From NCBI GenBank assembly GCA_914767715.1, contig OU612069.1, positions 868,001 through 932,000 of the forward strand: a DNA stretch of 64,000 nucleotides. Reading direction: 5' to 3'. Below the pieces are notes generated by a model that saw only the letters and a list, made by a program, of their open reading frames with translations, was not told the origin of the DNA and ran no database searches. Both the position numbers and the translations under genes were made by a program. This DNA is from Membranipora membranacea. Lineage: Eukaryota > Bryozoa > Gymnolaemata > Cheilostomatida > Membraniporidae. Positions 11,801 to 22,400 of this stretch are shown piece by piece. Numbering within the stretch: position 1 is the stretch's first letter; each line of letters starts with the position of its first letter.

Positions 11801-14800
11801 CATATCCTTCAATGATATTGTCTCCCCTGTAAATGAGATAAAGATTTCTTACACAGGACAACCTCATCATCCCAAAAATAGTTCCTTGATATCACTAAAT
11901 AAATACTCAGTTTTAAAAACTGCTGCTCTCAAAAAGTCCCGACTTTATATGGAAAACGGATTTCAGTTTTTAGGTTTGCGCTGTGGAAATTATGTTGGCC
12001 CTTTAGGCCTTTTCCAACTTTGCTCATATTCAATGTTTTGAAATAACAGTCCCATATGATGCATAGTAAGACAAACTTTATATCAAACTCACCAGTTGTT
12101 CCAGCATCTTGTCTGAGAATCCTCTTAGCTCGTCTATCCAGGAAGGCCAGACTGAGAGCACAAATCAGTGAGAATAAACAGGTGAAGAAAGCTACAAATA
12201 GAAATAAAATAAACCTAATCAGCTAATCTAAATTACTAAACTAACAGGTTAAGAGGTCAAAGTATGAATCGCTTTCATGGAATGGTAACTTTGAATATTT
12301 ACATTCGGTAGTGTAGCCTGCCTGGTAACCCTGTAGCCTGCCTGGTAACCCTGTAGCCTGCCTGGTAACCCTGTCGCCTGCCTGGTAACCCTGTAGCCTG
12401 CCTGGTAACCCTGTAGCCTGCCTGGTAACCCTGTAGCCTGCCTGGTAACCCTGACTAGCCAGAGTTGTTGAGAGGGTAGCAGACATTATAAAGTACTACA
12501 GTCTTTTTCTTAGCGCATTAGCTTTTTACGCTGTTGGTATAGTGGACAGTCCTAACAAAGCATAATTTGATAGCATGACAAGTTTAGAAACATGATCATG
12601 TATTTTTAGAAAAATGAAATCCAATTTTCTTTCCTCTTGAATAACCACGATGCACATCCAGCTGCACAATCACAGCACCAATTGGTTTCTAATAAGGAGG
12701 TGAAGATAGTCAAACGACATCCTAACGAAAAAATAACCGAAGACCCCTTCCTCCAACATCATCTCAAACAAAAATTAGACTACACAGGTAAGTCATAGGC
12801 TGGATAGAAAGTTTCGTTCAGTACCACACACGACACAATCACTGAGTACCACGCACGACACAATCACTGAGAAGCGTCAATGGTTTACTATCTAAGAGCG
12901 GCACATGTACCTCAATCTTACTATACTGTCACTTGACCTAACAGGGAGATTAGATCCTTATCTACTATAAGACCTGATGACAGGACTTTAATCATGTGAT
13001 GCGGTCCAGTCTGAGAGTGTGAATATTATCTATGGTCTCTGGTTAAGTAATTATAAAGGCTGTGAGCATCAGGAATTTATACTGATTAGTTCACAATCAC
13101 TATAACATGCAATCTCAGAGTCGCCTTTAGATAAAAGGAGTGTATGTTCAAAAGTCTGGACAGCACAACCACGATAGACCAAAAGACCTAAAAATGCAGC
13201 AAAGAAAGTGATGTGTATGACTGGTAGTCCGAAACCTGTAACACTTTTTATTATTACCCAAGTAGAGTGTGAATTTAAAAGTACATGGAGATTCTAGACT
13301 TATTATCATAAAATTATATTCATTTTCATAACACCCGGTTTAGCAGTCTGGATAAACAATCAGCTACTGAGAGCGATATAACCAATATTGGTCAGTAATA
13401 GCGATCTAGTTCCAAAATTCTGCTACACTTCACTTACTGAGACTTCAATGAAGCCATAAACTAATTTTTTCTTAGAAACAGACAAAACTTAGTCAGTTAC
13501 TATTATGGACAAAATGAGCTCATTGCCAAACCCATAGAGTTATTTTATACTCTATATATATAATAACTCTATGGCCAAACCCCTCTACAAATGCAATCAC
13601 AGCACTCTCTATACAAAACTATGCGCAACAACAAGTGTTAGAACTAAGGCTATGCTGAACTTACCGACATATAGAGATAGCCCGAGGATCTGATATCCCT
13701 CCATAGAAGGAAATCCTTTCTGTAGGGAGCTATATACCGGCTGCATAGCGTTCATGTTTACTGTACTACCCTGTTTGTGAGAAAATGTAAACGTCAATGA
13801 TTTCACTTTTGATGCATGAAAAAGAAGAAAAATGACAAATAACAGGGAGCGTTTAAATTGAGAAGAATTTCATTTAACCATCATTCAACTCTTCTGTTTG
13901 AATGATTTGATCGGTGGCAAATGACATCCTGGCTTTCATATTAGTGCAGTGATGGCTTACGATTCTGGCAAGACTGAGCTGGAGACCAAACACCATGTTG
14001 AGCTCTTTTCCTTTGAACCAGCTGACTGCGTATGTGTTCTGTGCTACGGCAAGTGACTCTCCTCCGATACTGCAAGTGGAAGAAACGCAAACGATGAACT
14101 TTCGCATTTTGATTCAATTGTGTCATTTTCCTTGTATCAAGAGCTTTCCAAACGGTATATGAAAAGTCAATATCTGCAGACCCCCGTGTCTCTACCTTAA
14201 TGAGCACTAGGGATTGTGTTGTCAAGGAGTTTGGGTGTTACTGTTTAACCCTGGCACAACCATGCTAACTATAGATGTCAGATTGACTAAGCTGTGCTCA
14301 GATGTACAAAGGTACAGGACAATAAGGTGCAAAGCTTCGACGCTTTCTCACTTACCCAAACACAAATCTACCGATACACATGGCAATGTAACTGTTCACG
14401 TATGATCCTGTGGCAAATATAAGCTGCAAAGGAAGAATAGACAGAAGATAATCGTCAGAAATAAATATACTCCGAAACAAATCATCACCATAAACACCAC
14501 TGACAAGTAACATTCATTTATAAGTATGGTAACGTATGACGGCAGCAATAACAAAGACTCCAATCCCGAGTAGACACATCTAACGAGATGAATCTCTAAG
14601 ACTAATATGTCTCCTAACTCTGCATGCTATCTAAAGCGGTAAGTGTGACACAAAATAAACAAATACAAGGATTGTAAGTTGCCTCAGTTTTTTTCACATC
14701 AGATAAACTGTTACCGTGCGTTTGATCAGTATTCTTCAGCGTTTGAATGCACTTTTACACAGCAGCAGATCAAATAAGCAATGAAATCAAACTCCGTCTT

Positions 14801-16192
14801 ACCTGCCCTGCTAAACAGAAGGAGGCGAAGATGATGGCACCTAGTCTGACTCCGAACACCTTGTCTATGAGGTAACCTCCAATAAACGACAGGATCACAT
14901 TCGGGTAAGAGTACCTGCAAGCACATATCATATAATGATCACAGGCCTGAAAAGGATGTGTCTCTTACTTACTTCATAATTCATGGATGATTGCCAACTT
15001 CAAAGATGATGGTCCTGGCAATATGGCAAAACCGTTTGTCGCCAGGAAGTTCCAGTCATCAACAATTGTGTGGGACCTAGCCAGCAACTGGGGGACCATG
15101 GGGTAAGAGACTGTCGATGGGAAGGGCGCTTCATGCTGGGCTGTAGCTATGAATAGCTGCTAATATACAAAGAAACTCTCTTATTGTAGACTCAAGTATT
15201 TGTGGGTGATAGGCCTAGTGATTCACCAATCTTGATTGGAGAGGGACATATTTACTAGTGCAGTCATATGAGCGTAGAAACGTATAAGCTGGTGCATATC
15301 ATAAATTGTGCCCCCCGCATCGATGACAGGGCCCTAAAAGCTCCATAGCTGTAATCAGAATGCCTTGAAGATGAAGCCTAGAGAACAATTAGAGCAATCA
15401 TGTTCTAAATTGAATACACACTGAGTGGGTCCCCTTCGAGCAACCAGCGACGCACCTTTAGAATGAGAACGACCAACCAAGAATGCACTTAAATCGGATC
15501 CAATATGATTTAGGAATTAAGTATCAATGCAGACCTATTATCAGATATATACTTACATAGAGTAGAACATCATAAAGGACTCAGTGTTCAGTCTCAGGTC
15601 TTTGATCATGTGATCTTGTAGGGCCGCAGCATTGTCATAACAGAAATATGAACCTGAAAACAAACAGTTCTTCTACACAATATGACTACATGGAGTGAAG
15701 AAGGATTATATGTCTATTATAGATAAGCACACGTCTGTTAAAACAAACTCTTAATCAGTTCAATCCATTGTCAGGAGGATCACTCAATACATCTGCAAGT
15801 ACTTTGTATTGAATTCTACAGCAAAGCAAGGTCCAGAAATCTAAGGGTGAGGATGGCCTAACATGATCTATCAAAGTGCCAATATTTTTCACCAAACCCA
15901 ACAAGCATTCATCCATTTTATACTCATTCATCATTGTCATCATTAGCACTTCTCCAACTTGTACTCTTTTGTACATACCAAAACTGAGCAAGCACATCAA
16001 AATCAGGACCAAATATCTGTGTACTTTTCTCCTAGGATCACATGCAAGGGTGGCACCACAGCCTGTGAGTTGTTCTTCCTCCTCCATACCATCCTGGCTA
16101 CCCAAGAGCCTGGTGGTCTCCTTGGGCTCAGGTTTCCTCAAATCAGGATCAGTGTAGCTGACTTCTGGTTGGTCTTCCATTTTCTCTATCAT
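8810..16192 (-). CDS. MFSD1: MFSD1, lysosomal major facilitator transporter, 12 exons, 482 residues
   Basis: Exons in transcript order: 16192-15979, 15653-15557, 14914-14803, 14423-14356, 14069-13961, 13770-13665, 12191-12093, 11826-11709, 11033-10870, 10305-10158, 9504-9405, 8923-8810. All junctions are GT-AG and phases close exactly (1449 nt); human MFSD1 is about the same length. Near-identical blocks to vertebrate MFSD1 include GGESLAVAQNTYAVSWFKGK, VFPFIGLG and QLGTAYG. The MFS motif A reads GGYLIDKVFGVRLG. Twelve membrane spans are expected. The cytosolic N-terminus carries ETTRLL, a [DE]xxxL[LI] dileucine lysosomal sorting signal. The family exports dipeptides from lysosomes with the accessory protein GLMP (established knowledge). 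The start is the first ATG in frame; a second ATG lies four codons in. The exon at 10158-10305 has a four-fold duplicated acceptor. It shares a 216-bp promoter with ITM2. Confidence 0.95.
9100..9135. repeat. Short palindromic repeat, family member A
   Basis: Arms AGCAGGGAGG-TGGGA and the complement around GATA, one mismatch. Related palindromes occur at 23490-23524, 40519-40548 and 55916-55941. It lies in the last intron of MFSD1. Confidence 0.6.
10260..10494 (-). repeat. Four tandem copies of the MFSD1 exon-10 acceptor plus exon start (61 bp)
   Basis: Copies begin at 10260, 10321, 10382 and 10443. On the gene's strand each copy contains the TTACAG (TTAGAG in one) acceptor, the first 45 or so bases of the exon and a short bridge that recreates the polypyrimidine/acceptor context. 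Only the copy nearest the rest of the exon (acceptor ending at 10306) gives the full MFSD1 frame. Because 61 is not a multiple of three, use of upstream acceptors shifts the frame. Confidence 0.9.
11133..11348. mobile_element. TTAA-flanked foldback MITE
   Basis: A 208-bp element (11137-11344) whose two ends are long imperfect inverted repeats of about 85 bases, beginning AGGCTACCCAAAGACC and ending with the complement. Both ends are flanked by TTAA (11133-11136 and 11345-11348), consistent with a piggyBac-like target duplication, although the terminal bases are not the usual CCC. No coding capacity. It sits in the MFSD1 intron between the exons at 11709-11826 and 10870-11033. Confidence 0.8.
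12313..12452. repeat. 20-bp minisatellite, seven copies
   Basis: Exact or near-exact copies of GTAGCCTGCCTGGTAACCCT; the fourth copy has one change (GTCG). It lies in the MFSD1 intron between exons 6 and 7. High copy identity implies recent expansion and probable length polymorphism. Confidence 0.9.
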
Positions 16193-16408
16193 GTGATCAA
16201 GTACCTGCAATGAGCTCCACTGAAAGTCACATGAGGACAGATCACATTTCTGAACATGTTGAGTTGAGCTGTCACGTGATTTTTCTCAATCACCCAATCA
16301 GAACAATGTAAACATAAGTGATTCAGACAGAAGTAAACAAAGCCAATACACAGGAGGAGAAGCATAAGTGAGCAGCTAGAAACCAAAAGAAAATCAGAAA
16401 ACAGCAAA
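16193..16408. promoter_or_regulatory. Bidirectional promoter of MFSD1 and ITM2 with CLEAR-like and CCAAT elements
   Basis: Only 216 bp separate the divergent start codons, so both core promoters and 5' UTRs must lie here. GTCACGTGAT at 16271-16280 differs from the TFEB/MITF-type CLEAR element GTCACGTGAC at one position and sits 79 bases upstream of the MFSD1 ATG. A CCAATCA box (NF-Y type) lies at 16294-16300. No TATA box is evident. The spacing suits coordinated control of two endolysosomal membrane proteins; the regulatory role is inference. Confidence 0.65.
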
Positions 16409-19400
16409 ATGACAATCTTCACAGCGGAGCACCTTCTGGAAAAGAAGGATAAACCAGAGGATACTTTTGATGTTGAGATCCAGTTCTCAGAGAAGAAAGC
16501 CCTCAATTCTGTGAGTAATCTAAGATGATATTCTACTGAGTACTCTGTTGTTATATAATTAAGTCACATGATGTGCAATTCAATGATGAATGAACCAATT
16601 TGGTATTTCAATGGTTATGAAACACATCACACTTTTAAGCAGCAGACAGGGCGACACTACTACCACCAACCCTGGAGAAGTCAAACATTCCAGCTCGGTT
16701 CGGTCTTTAACACCAGGCCAGAATTTCAAACTGTTTGTTTTGTTTTATTATTAATTAACCTTGCTGCCAACAGCAGGGCTCAACTTCTAGTTGGCCTAAA
16801 TTAATAAGATGGTAGTTGGGCCTGGATTATGTGTAGTAATATTGATGGGCAATGCCTCACTGCCATTCGAAAATGATGCCATCCCTATAGCTTTGCTTTA
16901 CATCCTAAACAGCTCCACATAAGTGGATATGCTGGATACAATTTGCTAAAGTCTTGTATTGTTGCTGAATACCTCAATGTACACATGATCGTTATTACTT
17001 CCTTCTATTCACAGGATACCGAGGATGATCCAGCTGGAGTTTACCAGGACACGACGTACCCAGTGATCAGCGTAAGACGAGTAGAGCGACAGAAGAAGAG
17101 ATGTTGTGTACAGCTCTGTCTCTTCGCTGGTATGATACTCGGACTATCTCTCTGTGTCCTCGGATCCGTGTTCCTCTACCGAAACATGTACACTGTGGTA
17201 TGTATGATAAACGTGTACACCGTGGTATGTTGTCAGTGGTTATCAGTAGAGTACATGGACATGGGACAAACTGATAGAGAATCAACTAAACAGAAACAAA
17301 TGACAGCGGCGTGGGCTTGTTATCTCTTCTCGTGAAGGGTATTATGGCCTCCCATCTCTTATTATCAAATATAAAAAATAATTTAGTGAATTTTCATGAT
17401 ACATAGGATGTCAGCAGTTGGTCACATCAGTACTCTAGTGTGTTAGCCATTGATCTGGGAGAAGTTTGGTGTGTTGAAGTTTTGAGCCGTGAACAAGAGA
17501 TAATCTGTGGGTCGACATGGTGGCCTGGGAGTAGGAGTAGGTTTGACCTATGACTCTATATCTTAGACAGATCAAATCCTCCGCTCTTCTATAACTACTG
17601 GACTTCTCAGTGGATATTAAGTCAACTAAGAAGTCCTTAATCCACTCGGTTTCAACTGCTAATGTGTGTTTCAAAACTTCCTGTTAGAATTTTAATTATA
17701 TTATTCTAGGTATTCTAGACATGATCCAGTTTCCGATGGTTTTGATATCACTAAACCTGAATAATGAATAAAAATAATTTGCATAAATATTTGACATTCT
17801 ACTTAAAAGGGAAATAACTGAATAGTGATTGGGAGTCCTTATAAAATCAGTCAAACAACGTCACAGTTTTATATGGTGTAGACATCCTGTTAGAATAAAG
17901 TCCTGACCAACTCTATTAACAGTGAGGCATGAGTAGTTATGAGGCTGAAAACTCATGATATATGGATAAAAGTTACTACATGACATGTCAGTCTGCATGT
18001 AAATTTTTGAAGTTTTAGGCGCAATAGAATTATCGACATCAGTAGCGACATCAGAAGACCATGTGTCCTTCTGGTGATATTCCAAGCTGTGAAGTCAAAA
18101 CCGGTCAAAACTAAACCAGCTTAGCCCTGGAATATTCTGTCATGTCTCAACACCTCAAACTATCTTAAACAACCGTGGCAGACAAGCCAGAAACTGGAAA
18201 CTGCTATTAATCTCATCCATAACACTCGATAACGCGGGGGGGGGGGGGGGGCACAACTTGTCACAGCATCATGTAATTCTTAATTCTCTGCACATTGTGT
18301 GAACTTTGCAATCAGCAGCAAACAACAAAGTGCAGGCTGTGAAATAGCTGCCACTGTTGGGCACCTGAAAATTATTGATTTTCTCTGCAGTGTCATCCGT
18401 TAGCTTTAATAACAGGGATCTAAAGTGCTGCTGCAAATTTTACTTTATTTGATTGATAATAACATTGCCTCGATTAGCTGTGCAGTGGTCTAAAACTAAA
18501 CTACAGCAGCTGGACGGTTTCCTTGTGGAGAGCTGCTTCCTGTTATGTTCAGTAACTTGATACAGCCACTTATTTACCGATAAAATGTAGTTATCCGCCG
18601 GTGGGAATCTTATTCAGGATTCGGGTAGTGATATCTGATACATTCCTGCAGGCATTCTGAGTCAGGGTTTGACATTGCGCCACTCCTCACTGCTGATCAT
18701 ACTGTATTATTATACCCTAAAGGAGTGAATATTAGCTGCTGTTTTGTTTATCTGGTTGGGAAGACTTAGTCATAATGTTAGCTAGTACCATGATCATAAA
18801 CGTAAATGTTAGCTAGTCGTAAATTTAGCTATTTAAATCATGTGCAAAATGGTGAACTCTTTGTCCAAGGAATACTTTACTCCTCCAGGGTATATAATAT
18901 TGATATGATTGTATTAAGAGTGTAGAATATATATATATATATATGCATGTATGTATTGTTTATCATGTATTCACAGAGATCAAGTGTATATATATATATA
19001 TGTATGTATTGTTATTATTTACAGAGATACAGCGGCCGATGCGGAGTAGGACTACTGGACTTATCATACAATGATACAGTAGACTATGTAGAAGATCCAG
19101 TCTACGCTACACCTGCAGGCTTTAGACGAGGTATGTACTCAAACCATACACATCGGTACATAGACACTGTTAGTTGCACGCCATATGTAGTCAGGCCAAA
19201 GACCTACATGTAGAAATTTCTTTACTTCTCTGCATTTGGAGTTGCTCCCACTCCACTGGTCACGCTTGGGATGCTGGCAGTTGGATTAAACGTGATCTAG
19301 GCCTGAGTTAATTTTCTTTCCCAGATTTAATCCACGGGTCATTGTACGGAAATCTACTCTATTTTTCATATTTAGATTAGGATATATAGTAGATTCTCTT

Positions 19401-22400
19401 TAATTCAAAAGAGCATCTTGCTCTTACTGCCACCTAAGAGGGCGCCTGGTATACAGCAGCAGGTGCTCCTCATAGATGAGGGTCAGCTCCAGTCAAGTTA
19501 ACACGTCGTAGGGTTAGGTAGCGGTCTAATATTGCCCGGGCTGATGGTAGTACCATTTCATTATCAGCTAGGGGTTAGGAGATGGAAAACGTGGATGTGC
19601 CTATTCATTTGATCTAATAATTACAATTGCAGTAATGTTATTTGGTCGTGTGTTGCCACCTGCTGTACAGCTGCAGGTTCTTGTTACTGTCTTGAGTTCA
19701 TTTATTGTCACATTGGGTTGGGAGAAGGAAAGTTTAGCAGTCCTCTTTTAATTTGATGCAAGAATCCCTTGTTAAGCAGAATTCTTTTCTGTCTGGTGTT
19801 GACTTCGCACAGTTATATCACAGACAAAAAGCAACTGTTGCACGATTTCATTATTTCTGTCTATTTAGTTTATATGTCTTCAAAAACATCAGAGTGTCTC
19901 GTATATTTACTCTGTCAGCATTGTGACAACCCACATTGGCCTCCGCTATAATCTGGTGACTGTCAACATTCCAGGAAGTTACCAAACCGGCAGCAAACCG
20001 CACTATGTGCTGACTCGATAGTGTGTTATATTCACTCATTCCCTGCTGTGTTTGTGTTTCACTTCACGCAGTGATAGCTGATTATATTTGTTCAGTCGGA
20101 TCGATTCGCTGATATTATATTATTCTCTCAGTCGTTGTGTTATTCAAAGTCTATTATTGTGGTTGAATAATACAAAGATGTCATAAATAATGAGAAATCG
20201 ATACCCGGTCAATAATGTGGAATAGTTAGCGGATATCATAAAACAGAACGATATAGTCAAACTGTGTGTTATAAATAATATAGCCTGTGTATCAACACTC
20301 TAAGGGGGGGATAGGACACCTTCCTCCACTCTTGGGAAGAACAAGCCCTTTATTATACAGCCTGTATTTTAATGCTTTATAAATTTGAGGAGGGGACACT
20401 GCCCCACCCTTAATAACGAGTATTATTCTAATCAATAACACATTACGAAAGCTTTTGATATCTTTTGTGACATTTTGGCAGTAACATGAGTCACCAGAAA
20501 AACTGAAATAAAACTGCATTCAGTTAAGAGTTATTTTTGGGGTTCTATGAAAAAGGGAGTATGAGCACGTGGAAAGTTCCCCTACTCTGACTCACTGATA
20601 AAGAATTTCAACAGAAAAGTCTCATCGACATACTCAATAACTGACAACTGCACACTGCGTATCTGGATAGCTATTACGACAATTTTCTGACGAGTTTCGC
20701 CATCTAAATTTGGCTCAAATAAGAATGACACCAGAACAATCCGACCAGCATATTATATCGATGCCTATTTTTATATTGAAGGAATTTTTGGTTTCTTTAA
20801 GTTTGTCAAATGAATTTTAAAATCAAAAGAGATTAGCCACCTTTATTTTCATGCATCCTGCCAAAATTGTTTGCATTTTTATTTCGTAACATCATAACAA
20901 GACCTACCGACCTACCTAAAGTATAAACATCATAATATGAGAATATATGCTGACTCTGTTTGTACTGACCACAATAATATAAGCAGCTGATGACTTAATC
21001 CAGACAGTTCCAGTCAAATCAACTATTTGCTCCTGGTTTTCTATCCCCACATTATTCCATAACAAGCTTCTTTCTGTCTGGAGGATGATAAACATACTTA
21101 TAGCCTGAAATTCTACATAAATAAGTCTTGATGAGCAGGTTGATTGTGTCTCAGTTATGTCCCCTGTACTATTAGCCACCTTAAAGGCAACTAGCATCTA
21201 CCACAACTGGACATTGGCATGGGGTTGTATTAATAATACTTCCATAACGCAATTTTGACCTGGAACTTAACAACAACGATAACGATCTTATGTGATTTAC
21301 CTGATCTGACTGGGAATTCTAGAAAATTGCATTTTGGGATACTCATTATACATTCTCCTCATGAATAGACTTTATAATTATTACTATTATTAAGTTTTAT
21401 TTTTCTCCTCTATCTTAATTAAATCTCTTAAAACATAGTATGATATATCTTATATAATAGATAAACATATTACTCTGCTCTAACAGGACGTACTGATATA
21501 GTATCATATCTCTTATATAATATATAAACATATTACTCTGCTCTAACAGGGCGTACTGATATAGTATCATATCTCTTATATAATATATAAACATATTACT
21601 CTGCTCTAACAGGACGTACTGATATAGTATCATATCTCTTATATAATATATAAACATATTACTTTGCTCTAACAGGACGTACTGATATCGAGGAGCAGAT
21701 TGACATTGATGGGCCTATAGAGACTTTGATCACCCAGGCTCAGTACAACGCGTCCGCCGCCACCTTCCGGCATGACTTTGATAGAGTGAGTACCACAGGC
21801 TATATATGTATCTCCTTATTATAAAAACTCAATCGTCATTGAGCAATAATGTGATGTTACTGGCCAACTGGGTTGAGCTTTAGCTTGACATAGGATGGAC
21901 ACAAAGTTCAAGTTTGATCCGATATTTTTACATTTGAAGTTGTTCTCACTCCACTCGGTTGATCACCAGTAGAATTAGAAATGCAGGTAATTTGGATGAA
22001 ACTTGATCTAAGATGAGCCAGTGTAATGTTGATCTCAAACCTTATTCTCCTCTATTAAACACGTGACGTCTTTTCTCCGAAGGTCACTTTTCACACCTAA
22101 GTGAATTTATTGGTCTGATTTTTGTTTTCCCTGTAGGATAATTCTAAAGAAGGACAAAATTCGGCTCATACTTTATTGATCCCAGCACAATGGGCTGTTT
22201 ATAATAATGATTTCCTGTTTGATACTCGGTCCTGAGAAGTTTCACATGTTTCCTCATTAACTGAGATCACTTAGTGGCTGGAAATCTGTATCAGTGCAGA
22301 ACCCAAGAGATGAAATTTTAATTAAGCTTATGCAGCACTTTTCATTGTTTTATTATCAAAAGCAAACCAACAAACTATTGATCGGTCGCTGCGTCGTCCC

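Noticed and set aside
12241-12486. Minus-strand frame of repeated TGLPGRLQGYQAG-type residues
   Set aside because: Translation of the 20-bp minisatellite in an intron.
13150-13240. Hydrophobic minus-strand frame after a TTACAG acceptor in an MFSD1 intron (GFGLPVIHITFF)
   Set aside because: No usable donor follows, and exon 6 splices in perfect phase to 12191 giving the conserved MFSD1 sequence, so it is not a needed exon.
21415-21657. 80-codon minus-strand repetitive frame
   Set aside because: Produced by the 63-bp tandem repeat, whose period keeps any stop-free frame open.
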